Positions 1 through 11,270 of a stretch of 64,000 bases of DNA are shown here, piece by piece. Numbering within the stretch: the stretch's first letter is position 1; the number at the start of each line of letters is the position of its first letter. The DNA is taken from contig NC_079224.1 in assembly GCF_029633865.1 (NCBI RefSeq), forward strand, positions 17,334,126 through 17,398,125, read 5' to 3'. The notes under the pieces were generated by a model, which saw only the letters and a list, made by a program, of their open reading frames with translations, searched no databases and was not told the DNA's origin. The translations under genes were made by a program, and so were the position numbers. The DNA comes from Lampris incognitus. Lineage: Eukaryota; Chordata; Actinopteri; Lampriformes; Lampridae.

Positions 1-429
1 TGTTCTCTCAAGACACCACAGTTTTACATTAAAATGTCTGTGATGACTAGAAACTAGCCGTGCTGCTGCCACGGACCGTCTGTGCCTGTTGTCCGTTGAC
101 TGTGCCGCGCGTCTTCCACAACACACACATACGTTGTAGCGCGGGCAATTCAAGAATGATGTCGACTATATTTTTTCCACCAAATGAAAACAAATGGGTG
201 GCCATGGGAGCGAGACAGCAAAACAGCTGGCGAGCCAAGTCGCTGTCAGACTTCTAATGCAGACGAGTGGTTGTCGTGAGCCAGCATCTAGTGTGTATGC
301 CAGCAATCGGGGTAAATGGAGAAGCAGAAGCGATGACACACGAATCCATCTAACTAATGTAGGCTAACAAAATGTTGTTTTGGACAACAAATCTCCCCCC
401 CTCCCCTTTCTCCCCTTTCATTTCTGCAG
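1..429. other. Intron 1 of aqp1aa (partial)
   Basis: Sequence before the first visible aqp1aa exon. It ends in a pyrimidine-rich tract and a CAG acceptor at 427-429. I see no exon, RNA gene or recognised repeat here. The short open frames on both strands look like chance. Confidence 0.7.
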
Positions 430-725
430 CTTAACGGCGTCACGCCCAGCCAAGGCGTTGGTATTGAGCTCCTGGCAACCTTCCAGCTGGTGCTGTGTGT
501 CATTGCAGTCACTGATAAAAGGCGGCGTGATGTCACCGGCTCTGCACCGTTGGCCATTGGCCTCTCGGTCTGCTTGGGACACTTGGCAGCTGTAAGTAAA
601 GGTCTTGCGGTCATCCCCGGAGCAAGTTTCGTGTTTACCCATGCAAGGCTTTGTGCAAATCATGTAACACAGCAGGGAACAAAACAAGAGCTCTCTGTGT
701 CTGCAAATGAATTGTGTTACATTTT

Positions 726-758
<33 letters not shown>

Positions 759-1488
759 CACCTTATATATTTCACCTGTGCTTCGCCACGAAAGTGACGT
801 TAAAGACACTTGTCCCCTTTTGTTGTGTCTCTTTTTCCATTGCAGATCAGCTACACAGGGTGTGGCATCAACCCCGCGCGCTCCTTCGGTCCAGCTTTGA
901 TCATGAATGATTTTACAAACCACTGGGTAGGTCAGGAGGGGAGACCATGTGAGCCTCTCCCATCTTCACATGCCTCGCATTTTTTTTTTGTCTGTGGTTA
1001 TTCTATGTCATGCCTAAATAATTCAATAACTCACAAACTCAGTCATTATAAACAGAACGCAAATAACTTCTTTAACCGCCGGCCTCTTCCAATATCTCAA
1101 AGTTAATAATGTACAAGCCGGCCTATTGTTGTACTATTTGCCCAGCGGAGATAAACCATTGGCAAAACTAATGTGCCATAATCTTTGTGCCGCGCTATCT
1201 CTTTGTGTGGTTCTGGTTGTACAATTGATCGCTCAAAGCTTGCCTTTGATGTGTGTCGATCGGGTTTTGTGACCCGGGGACTTGATCGGGTTTATTATCC
1301 GTTGACAGGTGTACTGGGTGGGCCCGATGTGCGGAGGCGTGGCGGCCGCTCTCATCTATGACTTCCTCCTTTATCCCAAATTTGACGACTTCCCCGAGCG
1401 CATGAAGGTCCTCGTCAGCGGCCCGGTGGGAGACTACGACGTCAACGGAGCCGAGGACATGACCGCTGTGGAGATGTCGTCGAAGTAG
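430..1488 (+). CDS. aqp1aa: Aquaporin-1aa, exons 2-4 (5' part outside the window)
   Basis: Water channel of the AQP1 family, a plasma-membrane homotetramer conducting water. Three coding exons with GT-AG borders and phase-0 junctions: 430-591 (54 codons), 846-926 (27 codons) and 1309-1488 (59 codons plus TAG). They encode transmembrane helices 4-6 and the C-terminal tail. The second pore signature [13 protein letters not shown] is intact, including the mercury-sensitive Cys before NPA and the Arg after it. The filter His is present in SVCLGHLAA. The tail ends VEMSSK, close to the tail I recall for zebrafish aqp1a.1, which supports the aa paralogue. Exon 1, holding the start codon and the first NPA, must lie left of the window. 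aqp1ab follows about 24 kb downstream in the same orientation, the usual teleost tandem. No defect is visible in the three exons. Confidence 0.93.
727..757. repeat. (GTT)n microsatellite
   Basis: About ten copies of GTT in aqp1aa intron 2, upstream of the exon-3 acceptor. Simple repeat only. Confidence 0.9.
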
Positions 1489-1896
1489 GTGCCGCGTAAG
1501 CACCGCCGCGTTAATGTAAAGTACCTATAGATGCTTGTCTATACTCCTGTACGAAAGCCATCGAATATACCTTAGGGTGTCAGCAAATGTATGACTTTTT
1601 AAATTACCGATCAAGACTCCTTTTGTGGTAACGGGTCAGTCAGTATGTCGTTCTAACTCGCTCATTCAGTCGACCGCGCACCGTTTCGTGCCCAGTCGCC
1701 ACTCGAGCAAACACACGTTGATTTGTGATAATCCCGACAGAGCAGCTCCTTGTTTTGAATGATCCTCCGTATCAGTATTCTATGTGAAGCCATGTGTTTT
1801 TGTATACATATTTCTAAGTACCTGTATGACTTTTTATTACTGATGTATATTGTATTACATGTGTAAACTCTTGGATTGCCTATCACTTTTGTAAGT

Positions 1897-1902
1897 AATA
1901 AA
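1897..1902 (+). terminator. Likely polyadenylation signal of aqp1aa
   Basis: Canonical AATAAA about 410 bases after the aqp1aa stop codon. It is the first good signal in the downstream sequence, so 1489 to about 1920 is read as the 3' UTR. There is no transcript evidence. Confidence 0.55.
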
Positions 1903-1924
1903 ACAAAGGTTCTTGACACATGCC

Positions 1925-4296
1925 TCCCTCGGCACTCTACTGTTATAGTTTTCCATATAAATACAGATTATATATTTTCCTCCTGTGTGTAACTGGTCCT
2001 TATTTACAGTGCCGAACCATCAGTCCATGAACAGTATTTGCTGGAAATTACTATAGTGAGCGAAGGAAAAGAGGTCCATATTTTCTAAATATCCATATTG
2101 TATTATTCTTCGGGGGGCGCGGTCAAAAATAACTGATGAATGGCAGACCACAACATTACATATTCAGTTAACATTACAAGAAATCAGTCATTGTTCTGCA
2201 AAGGATGTAGATGTTTACAACCTCATCAGCTTTACCTTTTCTTCGGCTTCATGTTTTAACACTTTTCCTTTCCTGTCAGTTTCCCACCCGGCTCATACAA
2301 CCCCATCATGCTATCCACATAGCTCACCATTATATCCCGACTCTCTCCAATGACTGCATCACTGCATCATATTCAAGTATCACAGATATAACTCAATATA
2401 ACTCAGATATATATATATATATACATACATACATATTCAAACTGCAGTCTGCAGTGTATAAATGATATTGTGCTGAACATTTCCAACAACAGGAAAATCT
2501 CTGACATGCCTCATGCAGCTGGAATGGAACACGGCAACATGAAGATATTACGCCGAACCAATTTTGTCTCATAAAAAATTGCTTATAAAATAAAAACCTG
2601 CACCTCTGAGATGAAGGCATGAAGCATCTGACTGACCTGTCATTCATCGGTGCATAAAAAGGAGATTCGAAAGGACGGTCGTGTTGTCACATCTCAAAAG
2701 GTCCCATTTCCCCTCACAGCTGCACATGATGGAGGCTGACTTCAAGGCAACACATTCCTGAACGAACGCCATGTCCTGAAAATAGAACAGATGGATTGGA
2801 AAAAAAAAAAGCTTAAAATAGACCTCCTGCAGGAAGTGTCTTCTTCAAAAAAAACTTCGGCAATTTTACTCTTCTATTGAAACAAGTAACCGATGGTGTT
2901 TTTTTCTGTACAGAGAGCCCAACAGAAACCCAAACTAGTGAGAACACGTGGCATAACATGGAAAGGCACAGCATTATTTCCCAGTATGTAAGTTTCTGTT
3001 AAATGATCCTTTTTGAATTTCATTTTGAAATAAGGTCCTAATTAAGGGCCTGTACCGATGAGCTGGTGTTCTGCATGGCAGTTTAGCCGAGCGTCCATTA
3101 TGATTCAATTTTGTTTTGCAATGTTATTTCTCAGAGATTGCGATATGCTGTACAAAACAATGTGTGTGCAAGCTATTGTTACACGTTTTGCACTAAAGCC
3201 ACAGTGTTTTATCCAAGTTGGGTTTTTTTTAATGCAAATTTTTGCTGTTTTGAATAAAAACCTTGATTGAAACAGCAAACAAGGAATACAGTCCCCAGTG
3301 AGTCCCCAGTAATATGTTTTTTTTGGGGGGGGGGGGGGGAATAAACATTTCATTCAATAAAAACACAATGTAATAGAGTTCAATAGAAACAACATCTCCC
3401 CAACGAAATAAATCACACACTAATGGAACATTATCACACAATCAGCTTTCTTCATCCCAACTGGTCCATCTTTGTCCTGGGTGTGGAAGTATGAACATAG
3501 TATATGACACAGACAACATGACATATGAAAAATAGGTTCAGGGCTTTATTCACTTAAACCAATCTGATAGAAATATACCTTAATTGCCATGATTTTTTTT
3601 GTGATTATTAAATATTTGCTTGGCATTTTTAAAAAGTTGGTGGGCCAGCAGAAAGCTAGCACACATATTGTTGACAATATTTTTCTTTTTTTTGTTTTCC
3701 CCAAAACTGTGGAAATTAATCATTAACTTGAGTGTTTTGCCATAGAAATGAGTGGAGGAATGCTAGTAAAGGACTGTTACAGAACAGGCTGCCTACGACG
3801 GGCTGGTCGGCAATGGCCTCATAATCAGCTTGCCAACACATTTCATTCTTTTTAGTTGTTTGTGTGATTTGCTGATCTTTTTTCCCCCCTGGCAAGTAAT
3901 TTTTGAAGACTGTTAAAAAAAAAAAAGATCAACAGACATCAAGCATTTTTATGTTGTTACCAGAAGTATAACATCAGAAAATCTTCATTCTGTAATAGAC
4001 AGCAAACAATAGAAACTACTCGATAAAATAAGAATGAAACGTGTCAAAGGGGTTAATGTGAAAATGTGGAACAAAATTAATTCTAACGGCTTCAGTTCAC
4101 TCAACAAGGCTTTTACTGTGACTGCTCCAAAACTGTGAAACAGTCGTCCATTACCAACATATTTTCCTTCCCAACTCGTCAAATACGGCAGCTTGGTCAG
4201 TGGCCTCCAGGTACCCCATCAGTTTTACACAGTGTAGTGTTCCAGTCGAGTCGCCAGAATAAAATGTTGGTATTATACATTTCTACAAACCATCTA
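1925..4296. other. Intergenic stretch, no gene seen
   Basis: Low-complexity AT-rich DNA after aqp1aa. It contains a short (TA)n/(CATA)n run near 2409-2435, a G-run near 3325-3340 and several A/T homopolymers. No open frame shows a recognisable domain and no mobile element was identified. Confidence 0.5.
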
Positions 4297-4424
4297 TTCC
4301 ATCCATCCATTATCCAAGCCACTTATCCTACTTAGGGTTGCGGGGATGCTGGAGCCTATCCCAGCAGTCATTGGGCAGCAGGCTGGCAGACACCCTCAAC
4401 AGGCCACCAGGCCATCACAGGGCA

Positions 4425-4512
<88 letters not shown>

Positions 4513-4735
4513 GACAATTTTTAGTACAGCCAATTCACCTGACCTACATGTCTTTGGATTGTGGGAGGAAACCGGAGCACCCGGAGGAAACTCACGCAGA
4601 CACGGGGAGAACATGCAAACTACACACGGGGGGTCGTCCCGGGTCGTCTTCTAAGGTTGGACAACCCTGGGGTTCGAACCCAAGACCCTGTTGCTGTGAG
4701 GCGACTGCACTAACCACGGCATCACTGTGCCACCA
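4297..4735 (-). mobile_element. tRNA-derived SINE (family A), full length with expanded CA tract
   Basis: Read on the minus strand, it starts with a tRNA-like head (GTGGTTAG-type A-box region and a GGGTTCGAACCC-type B box near 4670-4680), then a conserved body and a tail ending in (ATGG)n at 4297-4310. A (CA)n tract at 4441-4510 has grown inside the body. Other copies are near 4.8, 5.2, 13.5, 15.3, 20.4 and 37.7 kb. It carries no coding capacity. The Repbase family name is not assigned. Confidence 0.8.
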
Positions 4736-4761
4736 GTGATGTCATATATCATGTCATACAA

Positions 4762-4885
4762 CATGCTGGAGCCTATCCCAGCAGCCATTGGGCAGCAGTC
4801 GGGGAGACACCCTCGACAGGCCGCCAGGCCATCACAGGGCCTTACACATTCACCACACACACATCCACGCCTAGGCACAATTTAG
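4762..4885 (-). mobile_element. SINE family A, tail fragment
   Basis: A second, truncated copy in the same orientation, recognisable by the GGAGCCTATCCCAGCAG tail block. It lacks the tRNA-like head. Confidence 0.7.
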
Positions 4886-4998
4886 TATAGGGTGTCTCCC
4901 CACCTGCCACCCAATGACTGCTGGGATAGGCTCCAGCATCCCCGCAACCCTGAGTAAGGATAAGTGGTTTGGATAATGAATGAATGAATGAATGAAGG
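4886..4998 (+). mobile_element. SINE family A, tail fragment shared by both hAT copies
   Basis: The tail block and a (GAAT)n end fused to hAT-internal sequence. The same junction recurs at 15215-15352 in hAT copy 2, so this SINE was in place before the two copies separated. Confidence 0.65.
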
Positions 4999-5175
4999 TC
5001 AGGTTTATGACAGGTGTGTGTGTGTGTGGGGGGGGGGGCTTAGGGTCTGGTCAACCTCTGTACTATTCTATAAATGTTGTATGGCTATGATTTAACAAAA
5101 GTGGCTGAACGAATTTTGGTTAAATGTTGTGAGTGACAGACCGGGATTTTTGTTTGTTTGTTTGTTTGGGATATA

Positions 5176-5547
5176 TGTTGATAGATGGGCAGCACGGTGG
5201 TGCAGTGGTTAGCGCAGTCGTCTCACAGCAAGAAGGTCCTGGGTTTGAACCCTGGGGGTGTCATCCCAGGTCATCCTCTGTGTGGAGTTTACATGTTCTC
5301 CCCAGGTCTGTGAGGGTTTCCTCCAGGTGCTCAGGTTTCCTCCCACAGTCCAAAGACATGTAGGTCAGGTGAATTGCCCATACTAAATTGTCCCTAGATG
5401 TGAATGTGTCGGTCCTGTGTTGGACTGGTGGCCTGTCCAGGGTGTCTCCCCACCTGCCACTCAATGACTGCTGGAATAGCCTCCAGCATCCCGTGACCCC
5501 GATTGGGATGAGCGGCTTGGATAATGGATGGATGGCTGTTGATAGAT
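5176..5547 (+). mobile_element. SINE family A, full length, with 11-bp target duplication
   Basis: The body at 5187-5536 is bounded by direct repeats TGTTGATAGAT at 5176-5186 and 5537-5547. The head GTGGTGCAGTGGTTAGC matches an A-box region and GGTTTGAACCC a B box; the tail ends in ATGGATGG. hAT copy 2 carries the uninterrupted site once (about 17779-17789), which proves the borders. Confidence 0.88.
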
Positions 5548-5602
5548 TGAAGAGCCAACTCCTTGATGCAGTCATCAAAAGCATGAGGAGGTGTTTCAAG
5601 GA

Positions 5603-5898
5603 CCTGGGGTCTCATTTATAACTGTTGCGTAAGCACAAAACGCAGCCTGAAAGAGGCATATGCCACTTCCCATGCAAAATTTGTGATCTATAAAAACAAA
5701 CTTGACGGGAGAATGTGCGCACCTGTACGTAAACACAGATGGTGAAGGGGTGAATTGAAGCCAGATTATATAACGATGCCTCTCACACATTTAAGTCCGA
5801 TTTTTTTTTTTTTTTTGCCGCACGCCATTTTTGGCTTTTGTGCACACATACCCTTTTAGTAAGGATCCTACGCACTGTTTGATAAATGAGACCCCTGG
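5603..5898. mobile_element. MITE with inverted termini GGTCTCATTTAT
   Basis: A 286-bp non-coding element at 5608-5893 with terminal inverted repeats GGTCTCATTTAT/ATAAATGAGACC, flanked by CCTGG at 5603-5607 and 5894-5898. hAT copy 2 has a single CCTGG at 17847-17851 with no insert. The superfamily is uncertain because the duplication length (3-5 bp) is ambiguous at this border. Confidence 0.75.
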
Positions 5899-6802
5899 AG
5901 AGTAACACGATTCTCCAGGCAGCTGCGAGCTTGTTGGAACCTGAGGGAGTGGCTCGCAGAAGAGGCAGATCTGGCCAGTTACGGAGCAGACCATCTCTGT
6001 GTCATCAGAGACCGCTTTGCTGACAGACTGGATAGGGTGGGCTGTGACAGGGATCAGGCAAGGCACCAGGAGTGGCCAAGCGCAAAAGTGGTGATCAAAG
6101 CCCTACCCCAGGTCCGATAAAGCAAGGCATGGGCAGACTTTCTAACAGACCCTGATAGGCTGCAGAGCTTCCCCAACCTGCTGATGGTGGTTGAGCTGAT
6201 CCTCGTGCTCCCACAATCCACCACTGCCAGTGAGCATGGCTTCAGTGCCATGAAGCGCATTAAAACAGATTGGCGGAGCAACCTTTCAGTTGAAATATTG
6301 TGGAAACTGCTATACATTAGCATTGAGGGGCCAGCAGTTGCCAATTTCGATGCAGAGCGTGTTGTACAAAGACGGCTGTCAGTTGAGCAGAGAGCACGTC
6401 GGTTTAATTAAGATTTGTATTTGTATGGTTTCATTAGGTTTTTAGATACAAAACATCTGCTATAGCCTGTTCTTTCACTCACTCACACACGGTTATGCTC
6501 ACTCGCTCGATCACACAGTTAACGAGTCCATCTCTGGGGAGAAGGATGGACGATTTGACAGCGGGAAGGGTCATACCATTTTCGATATGCAAAATGTTTG
6601 TTGCTACACATCTATGACACACTATGTCCTTGTTATGTTTCATTTACTTAAATAAAGATTAAACATGACAATTAACTATAGTCATTGTTCTTATTTGTTA
6701 ACCACTAATAAATTAAACCTTTTGTATATGGGCAAGAAAAATTGACTTCGGCCAAATAGTTTTCTGACCCACTTGCCCAAAAAACATTAACGTTCAACCC
6801 TG

Positions 6803-9462
6803 CATGCCACAAAAGAGCAGTACAGATGTGATGTTTGCTTTGAGAATGTTGACAGAGAAGTATAGAGAAGGTGAGAAGGAGTTACACTGTGTCTTTGTGG
6901 CGTTAGAGAAAGCATATGACGGTGCTGAGAGAGGTTGTGTGGTATTGTATGAAGAAGTCGGGAGTGGAGAAGTATGTAAGAGTGGTGCAGGATATGTATG
7001 AGGGAAGTGTGACAGTGATGAGGTGTGCAGTAGGAAGGACGGATGGGCTCAAGGTGGAGGTGGGATTACATCAAGGATCGGCTCTGAGCCCTTTCTTGTT
7101 TGCAATGGTGATGGACAGGTTGACGGACGAGATCAGGCAGGAGTCTCCATGGACTATGATGTTCGTAGATTACATTGTGATCTGTAGTGAGAGTAGAGAG
7201 CAGGTTGAGGAGAGCCTGGAGAGGTGGAGGTATATAATGGTGAGAAGAGGAAAGTCAGTAAGAGTAACACAGAATACCTACAGTTAGGTCCTTAAGTATT
7301 TGGATAGTTACACAATATTTGTAATTTTGCCCCTGTACACCACCAAAGTGAATTTGACATGAAGTATTTGAGATGTGATTGAAGAGTAGACTTTCAGCTT
7401 GAATTTTAGGGGTTGGATAAAAATATGGCATTAACTGGTCAGGAATTACAGCCATGGATATACAGAGTCACCCCATTTTCAGAGGCTCAAAAGTAATCGG
7501 ACAAACAAACATAACTATGATTATAGCAATCATATTTAATGTTTAGAGGAAAATCCTTTGCAGTCAATGACTGCCTGAAGTCTGGAACCCATCGACATCT
7601 TCAAATTCTGAGTTTCCTCCTTTGAAATGCTCTGCCTTCAGTGGCTGGTTGTTTGTGGGTCTTTTGGCCATGAGTTTGATCTTCAGCAAGTGAAAAGCAT
7701 GCTCAATTGGGTTGAGGTCAGGCGACTGACTTGGTCACTGATGAATATTCCACTTTTCTGCCTTGAGAGACTCTTGAGTTGCTTTCTCAGCTTGTTTTGT
7801 GTCATTATCCATCTGCAGTGGGAAGCGCCGTCCTCTCAGTTTTGTGACATTTGGCTAAATCTGAGCAAATGGTATATCCTTATAAACATCACAATCCATC
7901 CTGCTACTTCTGTCAGTAGTCACACCATCAATAAACACCAATGACCAAGTTCCACTGGCAACCATACATGCCAATTTCATAACACTACCTCCACCATGTT
8001 TGACAGATGATATGGTATGCTGAGAATCATGAGCTGTTCCTTTTGTTCTGCACACTTTTCCTCTTCCCATCCTTCTGGTACAAGTTAATCATTACTTCAT
8101 CTGTCCAAAGAACCTTGTTCCAGAACTGGATAGGTTTTCAGATGTTTTTAAACACAGTCTAATCTGGCCTTCCTGTTCTTAAGTGACACCAGTGGTTTTC
8201 ACCTAGTTGTAAACCCTCTGTATTTATTTTCATGCAGGTGTCTCCTGATTGTAGACTTGGACAATGATACCCCTACCTCTCAAGAGTGTTTTGACTTCAC
8301 TAGATGTTGTGAATGTGTTTGTCTTCACTAGGGAAAGAATTCTGCGATCATCCACTGTAGATGTGTTCCATGGTCTTCCAAGCCTTTTGGTGTTGCTGAG
8401 CTTGCCAGTGCGTTCTTTCTTTTTAAGAATGTACCAGCATGTTGATTTGGCCACTCCTGAAGTGTTTACTATCCATCTGATAGGTTTTCTTTGCTTTTTC
8501 AGCCTAATGATGGCCTCCATCACTTGTATTGACACCTCTATGGACTTCATGTTGAGAGTTCCGATGAACAGCTACCAAATGCAAATGTAAATACTTGGAA
8601 TGAACTCCAGACCTTTTATCTGCTTAATTTGTGGAATAATGATGGAAAAGGTCTTACTTGCCCATGAAACCACTTGTTAGTCAAGTGCTCAATTACTTTT
8701 GATCCTCTGAAAATGGGGTGACCATATATAAAACTGGCTGTAATTCCTGAACGACTAATGCAATATTTTCATGCACCCCCTTAAATTAAAGCTGAAAGTC
8801 CACACTTCAATCACATGTTGGTTACTTCATTTCCAATCCACTGTGGTGGTGTGCAAGAGCAAAATTACAAATATTGTGTCACTGTCCAAATACTTATGGA
8901 CCTAACTGTATGTGTGAATGAGAGAGAGGACAGCAGAATGGTGAGGATGAAGGCATAGAGGTGAAGGTGATTGAGTTTAAATACTTGGGGTCAACTTGTT
9001 CAAAGTAACAGGGAGTGCGGAAGAGAGGTGAAGAAGAGAGTGCAGGCAGGGTGGAGTGGGTGGAGAAGAGTGTCAGGAGTGATTTGTGACAGAAGGGTAC
9101 CAGCAAGAGTGAAAGGAAAGGTTTACAAGATGGTAGTGAGACCAGCTATGTTGTATGGCTTGGAGATGGTGGCACTGACAATAAGACAGGAGGTGGAGCT
9201 GGAGGAGGGAGAGTTGAAGATGCTAAGATTTTCGTTGGGAGTGATGAAGATGGACAGGATTAGGAATGAGCATATTAGAGGGACAGCTCAGGGTGGACGG
9301 TTTGAAAACAGAGCAAGGGAGGCGAGATTGAGATGGTTTGGACACATGCAGAGGAAAGATGCTGGGTATATTGGGAGAAGGATGCTGAAGATGGAGCTGC
9401 CATGCAAGAGGAAAAGAGGAAGGCCAAAGAGGAGGTTTATGGATGTGGTGAGGGAGGACATT
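6803..9462 (+). pseudogene. RTE-like LINE, copy A, truncated and split by a Tc1 element
   Basis: A non-LTR retrotransposon reverse transcriptase remnant in two blocks, 6803-7280 and 8909-9462. Block 1 holds the RT core (ALRMLTEKYREGEKELHCVF; LHQGSALSPFLFAMVMD). The catalytic box reads FVDY where copy B reads FVDD, so a key Asp is lost. Block 2 holds the C-terminal part (VKGKVYKMVVRPAMLYG; ARLRWFGHMQRKDAGYIG; KRKRGRPKRRFMDVVRED). The left end abuts hAT copy 1 and the right end is cut off by the inverted-repeat structure at 9463. The clade is judged RTE/Rex3-like by recall only. Confidence 0.75.
7281..8908 (-). pseudogene. Tc1-like transposon, degraded, inserted in LINE copy A
   Basis: A 1,628-bp element with terminal repeats starting CAGTTAGGTCC, flanked by TA on both sides (7279-7280 and 8909-8910). 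Removing it restores the LINE sequence GAATACCTA-TGTGTGAATG, confirmed by LINE copy B. The minus strand carries transposase pieces: a helix-turn-helix and AT-hook-like part (8230-8550, KSTCWYILKKKERTGK, LGRPWNTS) and a catalytic-core piece with SVKHGGGSVM (7855-8070). The frames are broken, so it is not active. Confidence 0.82.
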
Positions 9463-9640
9463 ATTGACAGCTGATGATTGCTTATGGCATGAAACAGGCT
9501 TGTACTGTCTCATAAAGAAATTACTTGACTCGCTGGATTATTTTGCTCCTTATTTGCTGAGCACTTTCCCTACTGTTGAGTGTTTCTTTTAACAAGGTTA
9601 TATATATATACACGTGTGTATGTATGTGTGTATGTATATA

Positions 9641-11261
9641 TACACTACCGTTCAAAAGTTTGGGATCACATTGAAATGTCCATATTTTTGAAGGAAAAGC
9701 ACGTACTTTTCAATGAAGATAACTTTAAACTAGTCTTAACTTTAAAGAAATACACTCTATACATTGCTAATGTGGTAAATGACTATTCTAGCTGCAAATG
9801 TCTGGTTTTTGGTGCAATATCTACATAGGTGTATAGAGGCCCATTTCAAGCAACTATCACTCCAGTGTTCTAATGGTACAATGTGTTTGCTCATTGGCTC
9901 AGAAGGCTAATTGATGATTAGAAAACCCTTGTGCAATCATGTTCACACATCTGAAAACAGTTTAGCTCGTTACAGAAGCTACAAAACTGACCTTCCTTTG
10001 AGCAGATTGAGTTTCTGGAGCATCACATTTGTGGGGTCAATTAAACGCTCAAAATGGCCAGAAAAAGAGAACTTTCATCTGAAACTCGACAGTCTATTCT
10101 TGTTCTTAGAAATGAAGGCTATTCCATGCGAGAAATTGCTAAGAAATTGAAGATTTCCTACACCGGTGTGTACTACTCCCTTCAGAGGACAGCACAAACA
10201 GGCTCTAACCAGAGTAGAAAAAGAAGTGGGAGGCCGCGTTGCACAACTGAGCAAGAAGATAAGTACATTAGACTCTCTAGTTTGAGAAACAGACGCCTCA
10301 CAGGTCCCCAACTGGCATCTTCATTAAATAGTACCCGCAAAACACCAGTGTCAACATCTACAGTGAAGAGGCGGCTGCGGGATTCTGGGCTTCAGGGCAG
10401 AGTGGCAAAGAAAAAGCCATATCTGAGACTGACCAATAAAAGAAAAAGATTAAGATGGGCAAAAGAACACAGACATTGGACAGAGGAAGACTGGAAAAAA
10501 GTGTTGTGGATGGATGAATCCAAGTTTGAGGTGTTTGGATCACAAAGAAGAACGTTTGTGAGACGCAGAACAAATGAAAAGATGCTGGAAGAATGCCTGA
10601 CGCCATCTGTTAAGCATGGTGGAGGTAATGTGATGGTCTGGGGTTGCTTTGGTGCTGGTAAGGTGGGAGATTTGTACAGGGTAAAAGGGATTCTGAATAA
10701 GGAAGGCTATCACTCCATTTTGCAACGCCATGCCATACCCAGTGGACAGCGCTTGATTGGAGCCAATTTCATCCTACAACAGGACAATGACCCTAAACAC
10801 ACCTCCAAATTGTGCAAGAACTATTTAGAGCAGAAGCAGGCAGCTGGTATTCTATCGGTAATGGAGTGGCCAGCGCAGTCACCAGATCTGAACCCCATTG
10901 AGCTGTTGTGGGAGCAGCTTGACCGTATGGTACGCAAGAAGTGCCCATCCAACCAATCCAACTTGTGGGAGCTGCTTCTGGAAGCGTGGGGTGCAATTTC
11001 TCCAGATTACCTCAACAAATTAACAGCTAGAATGCCAAAGGTCTGCAATGCTGTAATTGCTGCAAATGGAGGATTCTTTGACGAAAGCAAAGTTTGATGT
11101 AAAAAAAATCTTATTTCAAATACAAATCATTATTTCTAACCTTGTCAATGTCTTGACTCTATTTTCTATTCATTTCACAACATATGGTGGTGAATAAGTG
11201 TGACTTTTCATGGAAAACACGAAATTGTTTGGGTGATCCCAAACTTTTGAACGGTAGTGTA
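9641..11261 (+). mobile_element. Tc1/mariner transposon of DD38E type, apparently complete
   Basis: The element at 9643-11259 (1,617 bp) is bounded by TA on each side. It has identical 27-bp terminal inverted repeats beginning CACTACCGTTCAAAAG at both ends. The single gene at 10054-11097 is uninterrupted. The short terminal repeats and the 38-residue spacing between the second Asp and the Glu match what I recall for the Intruder (DD38E) family, a sister of DD34E Tc1. The absence of visible decay suggests a recent insertion. Confidence 0.88.
10054..11097 (+). CDS. Intact Tc1-type transposase, DD38E catalytic triad
   Basis: A 347-residue cut-and-paste transposase, expected to bind the element's terminal repeats in the nucleus and insert at TA. 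The N-terminal paired-like helix-turn-helix region (about residues 1-110) includes SMREIAKKLKISYTGVYYSL and an SGRPR AT-hook-like motif near residue 60. The catalytic core shows LWMDESKFEVFG (first Asp), KHGGGNVMVWGCFG (glycine-rich box), LQQDNDPKHTSK (second Asp) and SPDLNPIELLW (Glu). I count 38 residues between the second Asp and the Glu, against 34 in Sleeping Beauty-like Tc1 proteins; the extra four lie in the segment before the EWPAQSPD motif. The length is normal for the family and every expected motif is present. It starts at the ATG beginning MARKRELS. Whether it is expressed or active cannot be judged here. Confidence 0.9.
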   Translation: MARKRELSSETRQSILVLRNEGYSMREIAKKLKISYTGVYYSLQRTAQTGSNQSRKRSGRPRCTTEQEDKYIRLSSLRNRRLTGPQLASSLNSTRKTPVSTSTVKRRLRDSGLQGRVAKKKPYLRLTNKRKRLRWAKEHRHWTEEDWKKVLWMDESKFEVFGSQRRTFVRRRTNEKMLEECLTPSVKHGGGNVMVWGCFGAGKVGDLYRVKGILNKEGYHSILQRHAIPSGQRLIGANFILQQDNDPKHTSKLCKNYLEQKQAAGILSVMEWPAQSPDLNPIELLWEQLDRMVRKKCPSNQSNLWELLLEAWGAISPDYLNKLTARMPKVCNAVIAANGGFFDESKV

Positions 11262-11270
11262 TATATATAA

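Larger units (their letters stand above)
4886..6802 (+). pseudogene. hAT transposon, copy 1 (ZNF862-like transposase), internally deleted
   Basis: Plain DNA transposon remnant. It aligns with the second copy at 12.4-18.7 kb in three blocks: about 4990-5175, 5537-5607 and 5894-6802. The coding part corresponds to the C-terminal hAT dimerisation region (6184-6411), with the signatures SEHGFSAMKRIKTDWRSNLS and LLYISIEGP. The central transposase is missing. An in-frame TAA at 6118-6120 is shared with copy 2. The right end reads GTTCAACCCTG at 6792-6802, the hAT-type CAGGG terminus inverted. A SINE (5187-5536) and a MITE (5608-5893) have since inserted into it. I infer a dead, non-autonomous derivative. 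Confidence 0.75.

Noticed and set aside
490-900. Open frame running from aqp1aa exon 2 through the intron
   Set aside because: It reads through a GT donor and a GTT microsatellite; the exon borders are clear from homology.
4338-4739. 133-codon open frame full of His-Thr
   Set aside because: It is a CA repeat inside a SINE, translated by chance.
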